A DNA stretch of 64,000 bases from CAVVMA01 sp963830715 (GTDB lineage: Bacteria; Desulfobacterota; Binatia; Binatales; Binataceae), in contig CAWHNS010000021.1 of NCBI GenBank assembly GCA_963830715.1, positions 62,001 to 126,000 on the forward strand, given 5' to 3'. This document shows, piece by piece, positions 19,960 to 30,103 of this stretch. How positions within the stretch are numbered: the stretch's first letter is position 1; each line of letters starts with the position of its first letter. The notes below the pieces were generated by a model that saw only the letters and a program-made list of their open reading frames with translations, was not told the origin of the DNA and made no database searches. The position numbers and the translations under genes were made by a program.

Positions 19960-22204
19960 CTACTCCGGGCGATCGGGAACCAGCTTCAGGCGGCCCTGCC
20001 TGGGCGTCGCGCCTGCGGCGGCGCCGGTCGCTGCGCCTGCTCCCCTCCGACCGCGAGTGCGGCCGGCAGGCTGTTTGTCACTCGCAGGTTTTGTCTTTTC
20101 GCCTTCGAGGCGCGCGCGGGTCCGCTCCTCCTGGCCCGAATGAGCGCTGCCGGGCGGCTTGGCCGGCGGCGGGGCGGGCCGGTCGAGTCCCAATGCGGTT
20201 CGCTCGAGCCGCTTGATTTGATCGCGCAACCCGGCGGCGCGTTCGTATTCCAGCTTCTCCGCAGCTTCCATCATCTGATGGCGCAGTTCGGTGATGCGGT
20301 CGGAGAGCTCGTGCGCCGGGATGAGACTCTTCTTTTTCGTCGTGATCCTCGATCTCAGGCACCACCGCCCATTCCGGCGAGTACATCTCGACCAGCGACG
20401 CATCGATCGCCTTCACGATCGTCTTGGGCGTGATGCCGTGTTCCTCGTTGTATGCGATCTGTTTGGACCGGCGGCGATTGGTCTCATCGATCGCGACCCG
20501 CATCGAGTTGGTCATCGCGTCGGCGTACATGATTACCCTGCCGTTCAGGTTGCGCGCAGCGCGGCCGATGGTCTGGATTAGCGAACGCGCCGAGCGCAAG
20601 TACCCCTCCTTGTCTGCGTCGAGGATTGCGACCAGCGACACCTCCGGGAGATCGAGGCCTTCGCGAAGCAGGTTTATTCCGACCAGCACGTCGAATTCGC
20701 CCTTTCTGAGGCTGCGGATTATCTCGACGCGTTCGATGGTCTCGATATCGGAGTGCAGATAACGGACCTTCACCCCCAGGTCGTGATAATAGTCGGTCAG
20801 GTCCTCGGCCATCTTCTTGGTCAGGCAGGTAACCAGGACGCGCTCGTGGACTTCCACCCGTTTGCGGATTTCCTCGAGCAGGTCATCGACCTGGGTCCCG
20901 GCCTTACGCACCTCGAGCGCGGGATCGATCAAACCGGTCGGACGGATCAGCTGTTCGACGACCAGGCCGCCGGATTTCCTGAGCTCATAGTCACCCGGCG
21001 TCGCGGAAACATAAACCAGCTGATTGACCATCCCCTCCCATTCCTCGAAGTTCAGCGGGCGGTTGTCGAGCGCGGAGGGAAGCCTGAACCCGAACTCGAC
21101 CAGCGTTTCCTTGCGCGATCGATCGCCGCGGTACATCCCGCCGATTTGAGGAACCGTCACGTGACTCTCGTCGACAAAGAGCAGGTAGTTCTTCGGGAAG
21201 TAGTCGAGCAGCGTGGGCGGCGCCTGTCCCGGTGAACGGCCGCTCAGATGGCGCGAGTAGTTCTCGATTCCCGGACAAAATCCCATCTCGGCCAGCAGCT
21301 CGAGATCGTACAGCGTGCGCTGCTCCAGCCGCTGCGCTTCCAGCAGCCGGTCGTTCTCGCGAAAGAACCGGAGCCGCTCCTTCAGCTCCTCGCGAATATT
21401 GTGCACCGCGGTCTCCATCCGGTCGGAAGTGGTGACGTAGTGCGAGGCGGGATAGATGGCGACGCTCTGGAGCTTGCGAATCACCTTGCCGCGCAAGGGA
21501 TCGATCTCGTACAAGCTCTCGACCTGATCGCCGAAGAACTCCACCCTCACCGCCCGGCTCTCCTCGTAGGCGGGGAACACTTCCACGATGTCGCCGCGCA
21601 CCCGGAACGTGCCGCGATGGAAGTCGTAGTCGTTGCGCTGATACCGGATGTCCACAAGCTTGCGCAATACGCGATCGCGCTCGATGGTCTGGCCCTCCTC
21701 GAGGAACACGAGCATCTCGAAGTAGACTTCGGGCTCGCCCAGGCCGTAGATGCACGACACCGAGGCCACGATCAGCACGTCGTTGCGTTCGAGCAGCGCC
21801 TTGGTCGCAGAATGGCGTAGCTTGTCGATCTCGTCATTGATGCTGGCGTCCTTCTCGATATAGGTGTCAGTCGAAGGCACGTAAGCCTCGGGCTGGTAAT
21901 AGTCGTAGTACGAGACGAAATAGCGCACCGCGTTTTCGGGAAAGAGGCTCTTGAACTCGTTATAGAGCTGCGCGGCAAGAGTCTTGTTGGGGGCGATTAC
22001 GAGCGTCGGCCGGTTGACGCGCGCGATCACGTTGGCCATCGTGAAGGTCTTGCCCGATCCCGTGACTCCCAGCAGCACCTGATGTCTCAAGTCGTCAACG
22101 ACGTTGCGGCTCAAGGCCTCAATCGCCGCGGGCTGATCGCCCTCGGGCCGATAGCCGGAGATCAGGCGAAAAGCACCTTCCTTGCCGCGCGCCAATGAAA
22201 GCAT
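19960..22204 (-). CDS. uvrB: Excinuclease ABC subunit B, frameshifted near the C-terminus
   Basis: UvrB is the damage-verifying helicase-like subunit of nucleotide excision repair. Walker A is GVTGSGKT (residues 46-53). The beta-hairpin region YYQPEAYVPSTDTYIEKDA and helicase motif VI (QTIGRAARN) are intact. Near 20333-20337 (an A5 run on the coding strand) the frame shifts. The other frame continues SLIPAHELSDRITELRHQ and the UVR domain that binds UvrC (EKLEYERAAGLRDQIKRLE). A basic, Pro/Gly-rich tail of about 80 residues follows. I prefer ATG 22204 to the upstream TTG at 22252, because homologues begin here. Confidence 0.94.
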
Positions 22205-22513
22205 GGGTGATATTCTAGCAAGACTGCTCTGAACTCTTGAACTGATCCGCAAAGCGGCCTACTCTCGCCAAAACGCGCGGCGGCGCAATCCTTCCCGCTT
22301 GCAGCCCGCGTCTCGGGCACCGCTGGGAGGATCCGAGGCGTGCTGGGGCGCGGCTGACTGGCTGATTGCGCCTGGAGCCGGACCCCATCAGGCCCTTTTG
22401 CGGGGCCAAATTTTGTGGAGAATAGGTGCATTGCCTCTGGCGATTGGTGAACTGGGAGGGAGCAGGAAAAGTCGGTACCGCACTAACTGGAATCTTCGTG
22501 GGAGGAGCATCTT
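22205..22513. other. Divergent intergenic region uvrB / OmpA-like gene
   Basis: About 310 bases must hold both promoters. A weak hairpin, GGCCC at 22391 with GGGCC ending at 22407, is followed by AAATTTT. No LexA-type box was recognised upstream of uvrB. The ribosome-binding site for the OmpA-like gene is GGAGGAG at about 22500. Confidence 0.4.
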
Positions 22514-23227
22514 ATGAGGCGCAGGAATAGATACGCTTCGGCGGGGGCGCTCGTCGGCCTCGCGTGTTGCATCGCATTGGCCGCGGGCTGCGGGGGAATG
22601 TCGCAGCCCAGAGAATGGGGTCCGTGCGCGGGTGTTGGGGCGCTGGTTGGAGCTGGCGCGGGGGCCGCGTCGGGAATCGTGATCGTGGCGCATACGCATG
22701 GCCACGGCGAATCGCAAAATGACACCAGAGTCTATGCGGGCGTAGGCGGAGCGGTAGTCGGTGCCGGGCTTGGCGCTCTGATCGGCCATTTCTCGTGCGA
22801 TCCTATAAAGCCACCGCCACCGCCGCCGCAAATGGTCGAGGCAGCACCACCGCCGCCGCCACCGCCGCCGCCACCGGCCCCGGCGCCCAGAGAGATTATT
22901 GTGCTTAGGGGCGTGCATTTCGACTTCAACAAGTCGGACATCCGTCCTGAGGACGAGCCCGTCCTGGACGAGGCGGCCGCGACCCTGCAGTCGCATCAGA
23001 ACATGACCATCGATGTGAACGGGTATTGCGACTGGATTGGCAGCGATGCATACAACCTGAAGCTCTCGGATTGGCGCGCCGCAGCGGTCGCTCAGTACCT
23101 CGAAGGCAAGGGTATCTCAGCGAGTCGTCTGGTCTCGCACGGCTTCGGCAAGACCAACTTCGTGGCGACCAACGACACTGACGAGGGACGCGCGCAGAAC
23201 CGCCGCGTCGAGCTGGTGCCGAGATGA
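22514..23227 (+). CDS. OmpA-family lipoprotein with glycine zipper
   Basis: The 237-residue precursor carries a lipobox LAAGC with Cys26. A glycine-zipper hydrophobic region follows (GALVGAGAGAASGIVIV and GGAVVGAGLGALIG), then a poly-proline linker. The C-terminal OmpA domain starts VHFDFNKSDIRPEDEPVLDE and ends RAQNRRVELV, the peptidoglycan (diaminopimelate) binding fold. It should be an outer-membrane lipoprotein that tethers the envelope to the cell wall, like Pal. The zipper and proline linker distinguish it from Pal itself. A secreted-protein gene follows about 90 bases downstream on the same strand. Confidence 0.9.
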   Translation: MRRRNRYASAGALVGLACCIALAAGCGGMSQPREWGPCAGVGALVGAGAGAASGIVIVAHTHGHGESQNDTRVYAGVGGAVVGAGLGALIGHFSCDPIKPPPPPPQMVEAAPPPPPPPPPPAPAPREIIVLRGVHFDFNKSDIRPEDEPVLDEAAATLQSHQNMTIDVNGYCDWIGSDAYNLKLSDWRAAAVAQYLEGKGISASRLVSHGFGKTNFVATNDTDEGRAQNRRVELVPR

Positions 23228-23313
23228 GCTGACAGCAGCCGGGTTCCTCGCGGGCGAGGTTGCGCGGCGGCAGCGGTGGCCGAAAGCCCGGGTTACGCTT
23301 GAGTTACATAAGG

Positions 23314-23967
23314 ATGTGTGCAATGAGTGCGATTATGCGACTTTGGGTAACTATGGCGTTGGCCTTGGCGGTCACCCTGCTGTCCGCAGCAACTCCCGCC
23401 TGGTGCGATCCGCAAGCCCCGGCTGACGCGAAGACGGTGTCAGCAGGCACTCCCGCCACCGGCACGCCCGCAAGCGCGACCGGCAGCGCGCCTGCAAGCG
23501 CAACTGCCGACGCGCCTGCAAGCGCAACCGCCAAGCCGGCTCACTTCCTCGTTCGCAAGGCGGAAGCGCTAAAGGTTTCCGGAGAAGCGCTGTTCAAGCG
23601 GGCGCAGCAGAAGCTCTCCGGAGACGCGCTGTTCAAACGGGCCGAGCAGGAGTTCCCCGGCTTTTGCAAGGACTGGGGATCCAAGCTCATGGACCGCCAG
23701 CGCAACAACCTCACGCACATCCATTGGCAGGTGGCCAACGGCGAGGAAACCGGCGCCTACGTCGGCTATGGTACTATCCAAAGCTGCACCTGCAAACAGT
23801 CGTCCAAGGGCATCCCGGTCGGCAAGCTGTTTTACCAGGAGTTCGAGTATTCGCTTAAAGGCAAGACCCTGGACGAGGCACAGCACGCGACGCCCCAAAC
23901 CGGGATCGTGACCAATACCACCGAGATCTTTCGCTGGGACAAGAAGCTGGGCAAGTGGATCTACTGA
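23314..23967 (+). CDS. Secreted hypothetical protein with repeats
   Basis: The start is ATG 23314 or, equally possible, 23323 or 23335. All give a signal peptide (LWVTMALALAVTLLSAATP) with cleavage after AWC or AWA-like residues. An Ala/Thr/Ser/Pro-rich segment made of near-identical units follows. Two adjacent 13-residue repeats come next (SGEALFKRAQQKL, SGDALFKRAEQEF), then a folded C-terminal domain with FCKDWGSKLMDRQRNN, CTC and KLGKWIY. I do not recognise the domain. It is probably periplasmic, and its role is unknown. Confidence 0.72.
   Translation: MCAMSAIMRLWVTMALALAVTLLSAATPAWCDPQAPADAKTVSAGTPATGTPASATGSAPASATADAPASATAKPAHFLVRKAEALKVSGEALFKRAQQKLSGDALFKRAEQEFPGFCKDWGSKLMDRQRNNLTHIHWQVANGEETGAYVGYGTIQSCTCKQSSKGIPVGKLFYQEFEYSLKGKTLDEAQHATPQTGIVTNTTEIFRWDKKLGKWIY
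23578..23655 (+). repeat. Two tandem 39-base repeats inside the secreted-protein gene
   Basis: Units 23578-23616 and 23617-23655 both begin TCCGGAGA and are nearly identical. They encode SGEALFKRAQQKL and SGDALFKRAEQEF. The in-frame unit length suggests a recent duplication. Confidence 0.85.
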
Positions 23968-24044
23968 ATTGGCTGCCTTCACCGGATCGGGCACGAGGCA
24001 GTTCTGAAAGCGTATGCTTCGCTCGGCAAAAACGCCGCCGAGGG

Positions 24045-24392
24045 CTAAGTGGAGGAGAGGAGCTGCGGTAATCGCGACGTGAACTCCTCCCGCGAGAGCA
24101 CGAGTTGAAATCCTGCTTCGCGGGCCGCGCCGAGCGCCTTCAGATCAATGTGCGAGGCAAACCCGATCAGGCGCGCGTTCGGCGCAGCGCTGCGGATCAG
24201 AGACGCGGTATCAGCGGCCGGAAACGAGCGGTCGGACAAGTCGGCAAAAATGAGCATCGGTGGCTGCTCGGCGCATCGCTCCAGCGCTGCCTGGAGCGTT
24301 GAGGCGTAACCGACGTCGGCGCCGGTCGCGCGCGCCACCGCGTCGATCTTCGACCGAAAGAACAGATCGCGTATCAGACCCAACGCTCTCAC
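24045..24392 (-). CDS. Receiver-like (REC-fold) protein overlapping thiO
   Basis: This 115-residue protein starts at GTG 24392, whose GTGA overlaps the thiO stop. The sequence has the alternating strand/helix pattern of a single receiver domain: PPMLIFADLSD for strand 3, NARLIGFASHIDLKAL for strand 4, and GFQLVLSREEFTSRLP for the last strand/helix. The acidic pair expected after strand 1 is missing and the position-5 lysine is not evident. It is therefore probably a pseudo-receiver that cannot be phosphorylated in the usual way. Its overlap with thiO suggests co-translation. Function unknown. Confidence 0.66.
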   Translation of the reverse strand: MRALGLIRDLFFRSKIDAVARATGADVGYASTLQAALERCAEQPPMLIFADLSDRSFPAADTASLIRSAAPNARLIGFASHIDLKALGAAREAGFQLVLSREEFTSRLPQLLSST

Positions 24393-25511
24393 TGCCCGCC
24401 TCGGGATTTGAGGAATCGCGCCGGTGAAAAACGGCTGAGATCGATCGCCGGCGCGCGCCCCATCACCAGGTCCGCAATCACCTCGCCGGTCAGCGCGGAG
24501 AGCAGAATTCCGCTGCGGAAATGTCCCGATGCGTACAGCACGTTCGCGACGGTCGGCGAGGGTCCGAGCACCGGCATCATGTCGCTCGCGGCCGGGCGCA
24601 ATCCGGCCCATGCCTCGCGAAATGGAATTTCGGCCAGCGACGGGACCATCGCCCTGACAGCGCGCGCGATTCTCTCGATCCCGTCGAGCGTGACGCTCTT
24701 GTTGAAGCCCGCCTCCTCGAACACGGAGCCTGCGAGCAATCTGCCGTCGCGGCGCGGCACCAGGATACCGCCGCCCGAAAACAGCGACGGACCGATCAGT
24801 CCGGGACGCGTCTCGAAGCACAGGATCTGCCCTCGGATGGGGCGAAAATGGATCGCGTCGGCTTCGAGACCGCGAATCTCTCCTGCCCAGGCGCCGGCGG
24901 CATTGATTACCACGTCGGCCTCATGGAGCGATCCGTCGCTCGTCCGGACTCCGAGCGCGCGTGCATGGCGGACCGCAATCGCGTCAACTCTCACGCCCTC
25001 GCGGAATGTCGCGCCAGCCCTCAGCGCCGCGCTGACATAGGCTTGAGTCAGTTTGCGATTCTCGACCCGCCAATTGGTCGGCATGTGCAGCGCATAGATG
25101 ACGTTCGGGCGAAAGCGCCGGCTCCAACTTGAGGGCCTGCGCCGGCGTAAGTTCCTCCACCGTAGCGCCGGCCTCGCGCTGCCATCGCGCGCGCGCCTGC
25201 AGTTCGGCGCGCCGCTGGTCGTCGAAAGCGGCGTACAGCACGCCCTGATGGTCATATTCGGGATCAACTCCGCTCTCCCTGATCAGCCGCTCGGCGATCG
25301 AATCGAAAGCGGCCTTGCCGCGCACGCAAAGGTCGAAGAACGGACCCGGCTCTTCGGCCTCTGCCTGCGGCCCGATTAGTCCGGCCGCTGCCCACGACGC
25401 TTCCTGGCCGAGTCTGCCACGCTCCAGGACTGCGACCTCGACGCGCTCGGCGGCGAGCCGCCACGCGACCGATGCCCCGATTATTCCCCCGCCGATTACC
25501 AGCGCTTTCAA
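24389..25511 (-). CDS. FAD-dependent amino acid oxidase, glycine oxidase ThiO-like, frameshifted
   Basis: The N-terminus KALVIGGGIIGASVAWRLA is the FAD-binding GxGxxG fold of the DAO family. The mid part (EVRGLEADAIHFRPIRGQIL) and C-terminus (NVLYASGHFRSGILLSALTGE) match glycine oxidase ThiO, which makes the dehydroglycine needed for thiazole in thiamine synthesis. A one-base excess in a C run at 25107-25109 breaks the frame; the second frame resumes PNVIYALHMPTNWRVENRKL. The start is TTG 25511 with AAGGAG about 20 bases upstream. No other thiamine gene is near, so a broader amine oxidase is possible. Confidence 0.8.
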
Positions 25512-25559
25512 GTTCGTAACTCGCGCTCCTTGCCCTGGCGCTAAGCTTAACGGCGGCTC

Positions 25560-25580
25560 GCGTGGGGTGAAACCCCGCGC
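25560..25580. repeat. Short palindromic element upstream of thiO
   Basis: The nine-base arms GCGTGGGGT and ACCCCGCGC (one G-T type mismatch) flank GAA. The element lies in the divergent region between thiO and the PLP enzyme. It resembles other GC-rich palindromes in the window and has no T run. Confidence 0.45.
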
Positions 25581-25656
25581 AGGCTTGGAACTGCGATCGC
25601 AGGCGACATAGGATCGGCCATTCGCCAAAAGATTACCTTCTGGAGACGCGATTGCC

Positions 25657-26817
25657 ATGACCAGGATCTCCAATCGACTCGAAACCAGGCTTATCCATGC
25701 CGGCGAGCCGGAGCCGCTGATCGGCGGCGCGGTCAGCATGCCGATTTTCCAGTCCGCAACCTTCGAATATCGCGGCCAGACGAGCTATCACGATCTTCAG
25801 TACATTCGCCTGAACAACACGCCCAATCACGCGGTTCTGCATCAGAAGCTCGCCGCGATCGAGAACGCCGAAGCCGCGCTGGTAGCGGCTAGCGGGATGG
25901 CGGCGATATCGGCGACGCTGCTGACGGTGCTTGCCTCCGGCGACCATTTGCTCGCGCAGAGCTGCCTCTACGGCGGCACGCACGACCTGATCGCGCAGGA
26001 CTTCAACTCGCTCGACATCGCATTCGATTTTATCGACGCCGACGATCCGGCGGCCTGGCGCGAGCAGCTCCGTTCCAACACCCGCGCGATTTACGTCGAA
26101 TCGATGTCAAATCCGCTGCTCGGGGTTCCCGATTTGAAAGCGGTGGTGGAATTCGCGGCCGCGCATGGGCTCGTCTCGATAATCGACAACACGTTCGCCA
26201 GCCCGGTGAATTTCAGGCCGTCCGAAATCGGATTCGATCTTTCGATCCACAGCGGAACGAAGTACTTGAATGGCCATTCGGATATCGTCGCCGGTGCCGT
26301 CATCGGGCGCGCGGAGCTGGTCGGCAGGGTTCGCCACAAGCTCAACCATCTGGGCGGCTCGCTCGATCCGCACGCGTGCTTTCTCCTCCATCGGGGACTT
26401 AAGACGCTTGCGGTCCGGGTGCGCTACCAGAACGAAAGCGCGCTCAAAATCGCGCGTTTTCTCGAGCAGCATCCGAGGGTCTCGCACGTGAACTATCCCG
26501 GTCTGGAGAGTCACGCCAATTACCTGCGCGCCTGCGAGCTCTTCGACGGCTTCGGCGGGGTCCTGAGCTTCGAGCTCAACGGCGGCGTGGAGGCGGCCGA
26601 TCGGTTTCTGGAAAACGTCTCGCTCCCGATCAACGCGCCGTCGCTCGGCGGCGTCGAAAGCCTGATCACGCGCCCGGCGACAACGTCTCACTCCGGGATG
26701 CCGCCGGGGGATCGCGCGCGCGCGGGAATCTCGGAGGAATTGATCCGGCTCTCGGTCGGTCTGGAGGCAACCGAAGATCTGATCGCGGACTTCGATCGGG
26801 CCTTAAAGGCATCCTGA
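25657..26817 (+). CDS. Cys/Met metabolism PLP-dependent lyase (cystathionine lyase/synthase family)
   Basis: This 386-residue fold-type I enzyme binds pyridoxal phosphate through the lysine in SGTKYLNGHSD (Lys202). It shows the family's active-site elements VAASGMAAISATLL, YVESMSNPLLGVPDL, and the C-terminal SLGGVESLITRPATTSH. Family members include cystathionine gamma-synthase, cystathionine beta/gamma-lyase, methionine gamma-lyase and O-acetylhomoserine sulfhydrylase, and sequence alone does not separate them. The aspartate in IDNTFASP positions the cofactor. The gene is divergent from thiO. A role in transsulfuration or methionine salvage is likely. The start ATG is at 25657 after GGAG. 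Confidence 0.9.
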   Translation: MTRISNRLETRLIHAGEPEPLIGGAVSMPIFQSATFEYRGQTSYHDLQYIRLNNTPNHAVLHQKLAAIENAEAALVAASGMAAISATLLTVLASGDHLLAQSCLYGGTHDLIAQDFNSLDIAFDFIDADDPAAWREQLRSNTRAIYVESMSNPLLGVPDLKAVVEFAAAHGLVSIIDNTFASPVNFRPSEIGFDLSIHSGTKYLNGHSDIVAGAVIGRAELVGRVRHKLNHLGGSLDPHACFLLHRGLKTLAVRVRYQNESALKIARFLEQHPRVSHVNYPGLESHANYLRACELFDGFGGVLSFELNGGVEAADRFLENVSLPINAPSLGGVESLITRPATTSHSGMPPGDRARAGISEELIRLSVGLEATEDLIADFDRALKAS

Positions 26818-27043
26818 CGACGCGTGTGCCGGGATCGCGCCCTGTATCGGCGCGATGCGCCTGCGCCCTGTAGCTTCCCCGCACATCTGATCGCATGCCG
26901 AGATCGCCGGGCTTGGCAAAACGCCGCTGACAGTCGCGGTGCCGCGCGCAGACCGGATTCGATGCGCGATTCTGACCCGCTCTCGTGGGCATCTTTTTTG
27001 CCTTCATGCAGTGGGGGCTTCAGGCGCGCGGTCGAGGACTCGA

Positions 27044-30000
27044 ATGGCTGCGGGTGGGAAAAACGTGGCTTCAAGTGACACGGAACGGGTTTCGCCGGCG
27101 GTCCAGAATCGTCCAGGCCCCCAACCGAGCGCATCCCGGGCCGGTTCGGCTTCCAGCGACGACGATCTTCTCCCTGCGTCCTACGTCGCCAACGTCCTGC
27201 GTGCCGCACTGGGAGTAGTAATCGCCTTCCACCTGGTCGACATCCTCGCAAGCCGCCGAGTGCTCGATTCAGATAGCGCCTCGGTCGCGACGCTTTTCGA
27301 TCTGATCGCGGTCGGGATTGCCGCGATCGCGATCGGGATGAGCTCGCTGCCGGCCGCAGTCCGTCATTGGAAGGCCATCGCGGCAGCCGTTTGCGTGACC
27401 CTGATCGCCAGCACCACCGCCACCAGTGTTGCCACGTCGCATAGCGCACCGCTTTTGCTTGGCGCACTTCTGCTGCTCGCCGGCACCTCGGGGCTGGTGC
27501 CGTGGGAGATGCGATGGCAAGGGGCGGTGACCCTTGCATGCCTCGTCGCGGTGGCGATCAATTGGGCGCTCGTTCCGGCAGGAGGATCGGACGAGTCGTG
27601 CCAGCTCGCGATCCTCGCCATGGCGGTGATCGCCTCATTGACCAATCTGCTGTGGGTGCGATGGCGCGGCGCATTGAGCGTCAGCCAGAAGCGCCTGCGT
27701 GCCGAGTTGGCCGAACGTCAGCATGCCGAAGGGATGCTCCAGCAGAGCGAGGCCAAGTTACGCAAGATTTTCGACGCCAGCCCCGACGTTATCGCGATAA
27801 CCAGCCTGGTCGATGGCCACCTGATCGAGATCAACGGTGCCATCGCGGCCGCTGGTTTCCGAAGAGAAGTCGCACTGTCGTGGAATTCGGGCCAAGCCGA
27901 TTTTTTCTCCGAACCGGGCCAGCGCGATACGCTGATCCGGAGACTGATGAAGGAAGCGGTCATCCGCAACATGGAGGTGAGCTTCCGGTTGAAGGACGGC
28001 AGTATCGTGCCGAGTTTGCTTTCGGCGGCCCTGACCGAAGTCAACGGCGAGGCCTGCGTCATTTCGTTCGCCCGCAACATCAGCGATCTCAAGCGCACCG
28101 AGCGTGAGCTGATTGCTGCGCGCGAGGCCGCGGTGGCCGCCTCGAGCGCCAAATCCGAGTTTCTCTCCAGCATGTCGCACGAGATTCGCACTCCGATGAA
28201 CGCCGTGCTCGGAATGGCCGACCTGCTTGCCGAAACACCGCTTAGTCCGGAGCAGCGACGCTACGTGGACACCATGACCGCCAACGGCAACGCCCTGCTC
28301 GAGCTGATCAATTCGATTCTGGATCTCGCCAAGGTCGAGAGCGGATTGATGCCGCTCGAGAACGCCGGATTCGATCTCAATGAAGTTGCGGAGCGGGTCG
28401 TCGATGCGCTCGGGGTTCGCGCCCATGAGAAGCAACTGGAACTCTGCATCCGGATAATGCCGGACGTTCCGCCGGCCTTGGTCGGCGATCAGCTTCGGCT
28501 GCGTCAGGTGCTGACCAACCTGATCAGCAACGGCATCAAGTTCACCGAACAAGGCGAGGTGGTCCTCACGGTCGAGAACGATCGCGAAGTCAATCAGCCT
28601 GGAGCGTTACGCTTCGCGATATCCGACACGGGGATCGGCATCGCGCGCGACCAGCTCGAAGCAATCTTCCAGAGCTTCACCCAGGCGGATTCGTCGACGA
28701 CGCGCAGGTACGGCGGCAGCGGCCTGGGTCTCGCGATTGCGCGGCGGCTGGTTGAGCTGATGGGTGGCCGAATCTGGGTCGAGAGTGAGCCTGGCAGAGG
28801 CAGCACGTTTTGCTTTACCGCTCGCTTCATCGTGCCTGATGCGTGCGCGCCGCAGGCGGGCTACGAAGCGGTCAAGCTGGACGGGCTGCGCGTCCTGATC
28901 GTGGACGACAACGCGACCAACCGTCTGATCCTGCGCGAGACACTCTCGCAATGCGGCGCCGATATCGCCGAGGCCGACGGCGGCCCGAATGCGCTCGCCG
29001 AATGGCAGCGCGCCTCCGACGGCGGCAATTCCTACTGGCTCGTCCTGCTGGATTGCCGGATGCCCGGGATGGATGGCTTTGAGGTGGCGCGGCGTTTGAG
29101 AAGCCTGCCGGGGGGGACCGCTCCGATAATCCTGATGCTTACTTCCGACGACCTCAATCTCAACTTGAGCCGCTTCCGCGAGGCCGGCCTCGACGCCTAC
29201 GTCGTCAAGCCCGTCAAACGCTCCGAGCTGCTGCAGGCCATAGCCAGTGTGAGGGGCAAGCCAAAGGCGGTTTCGGTTGAGGAGAAGCCGCCGGCTGCGC
29301 CGGCAGCGGTCGCGATGGCCAAAGCCATCAAAGTCCTGCTTGCCGAAGACTCTCCGGACAATCGGTTCCTGATCGAGGCCTATCTCAGAAATTCGCCCTG
29401 CCAACTCGAGACGGCCGAGAACGGTGAGGTCGCGGTCGCAAAGTTCAGCATCGGCCGATACGACCTGGTGCTGATGGATATGCACATGCCGGTGATGGAC
29501 GGCTACACCGCGGTCAGAAAAATCCGCGCCCTCGAACGAGAGCACGGGCTCCCGCCCACGCCGATCGTCGCCCTGACCGCTTCGGCGCTTGACGACGCCG
29601 TGGCGCGGACGATCGATGCTGGATGCACGGCCCACTTGAGCAAGCCGATCAAGAAATCCACGCTGCTCGAAGCACTCCGTCAGTTGACCAGCGCGCGTGC
29701 TTCGCAGCCGAATGGCGACGCGGCGGCGAGAATAATCGTCGAAGCCGACCCCGATCTCGAGGATCTGGTGCCGGAGTTTCTGGCCCGCAAACGCGGCGAG
29801 GTCGTCACGATTGCGGCCGCGCTCGAACGGCGCGATTACGCTGCGCTCGGCGCCTTCGCTCATCGCATCAAAGGCGAGGGCGGCGGGTTTGGCTTCGCAG
29901 CGATTAGCGAGATCGGCGCCGCGCTCGAACTCGCCGCACGAGAACGGGACGCGGCCGCCGCGCACCGGCAAGTCGAAGCACTGGCCGACTACCTGAGACG

Positions 30001-30052
30001 GGTGCAAGTGGTATCCCGCTCGCGAGCCGCCGCAGACAATCCGCAGGCTTGA
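27044..30052 (+). CDS. Hybrid sensor histidine kinase (membrane-PAS-HisKA-HATPase-REC-REC-Hpt)
   Basis: The 1002-residue kinase starts at ATG 27044. An N-terminal block of about six membrane helices (residues ~50-215) precedes a PAS domain (KIFDASPDVIAITSLV). The H-box SMSHEIRTPMNAVLG has the phosphorylated His379. The ATPase region has DTGIGI and GGSGLGLAIARR. Two receivers follow, with Asp670 (LLDCRMPGMDG) and Asp812 (LMDMHMPVMDG), and an Hpt domain ends it with His940 (FAHRIKGEGGGFG). All phosphorelay residues are present, so the full His-Asp-His relay can run within one chain. The signal and output are unknown. Two similar kinases occur at 53178 and 55701. Confidence 0.93.
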   Translation: MAAGGKNVASSDTERVSPAVQNRPGPQPSASRAGSASSDDDLLPASYVANVLRAALGVVIAFHLVDILASRRVLDSDSASVATLFDLIAVGIAAIAIGMSSLPAAVRHWKAIAAAVCVTLIASTTATSVATSHSAPLLLGALLLLAGTSGLVPWEMRWQGAVTLACLVAVAINWALVPAGGSDESCQLAILAMAVIASLTNLLWVRWRGALSVSQKRLRAELAERQHAEGMLQQSEAKLRKIFDASPDVIAITSLVDGHLIEINGAIAAAGFRREVALSWNSGQADFFSEPGQRDTLIRRLMKEAVIRNMEVSFRLKDGSIVPSLLSAALTEVNGEACVISFARNISDLKRTERELIAAREAAVAASSAKSEFLSSMSHEIRTPMNAVLGMADLLAETPLSPEQRRYVDTMTANGNALLELINSILDLAKVESGLMPLENAGFDLNEVAERVVDALGVRAHEKQLELCIRIMPDVPPALVGDQLRLRQVLTNLISNGIKFTEQGEVVLTVENDREVNQPGALRFAISDTGIGIARDQLEAIFQSFTQADSSTTRRYGGSGLGLAIARRLVELMGGRIWVESEPGRGSTFCFTARFIVPDACAPQAGYEAVKLDGLRVLIVDDNATNRLILRETLSQCGADIAEADGGPNALAEWQRASDGGNSYWLVLLDCRMPGMDGFEVARRLRSLPGGTAPIILMLTSDDLNLNLSRFREAGLDAYVVKPVKRSELLQAIASVRGKPKAVSVEEKPPAAPAAVAMAKAIKVLLAEDSPDNRFLIEAYLRNSPCQLETAENGEVAVAKFSIGRYDLVLMDMHMPVMDGYTAVRKIRALEREHGLPPTPIVALTASALDDAVARTIDAGCTAHLSKPIKKSTLLEALRQLTSARASQPNGDAAARIIVEADPDLEDLVPEFLARKRGEVVTIAAALERRDYAALGAFAHRIKGEGGGFGFAAISEIGAALELAARERDAAAAHRQVEALADYLRRVQVVSRSRAAADNPQA

Positions 30053-30103
30053 GCCGCAGCGCGGATCGCGAACAAACGCACTGCGATGGTCAGCCGGGGA
30101 GAG

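Noticed and set aside
24393..24821. Extended form of the receiver-like protein
   Set aside because: The sequence upstream of GTG 24392 is the shadow of thiO in another frame.
26824..27078. Short ORF before the first hybrid kinase
   Set aside because: It is out of frame with the kinase and has no homologous feature. The region 26818-27043 appears to be intergenic.
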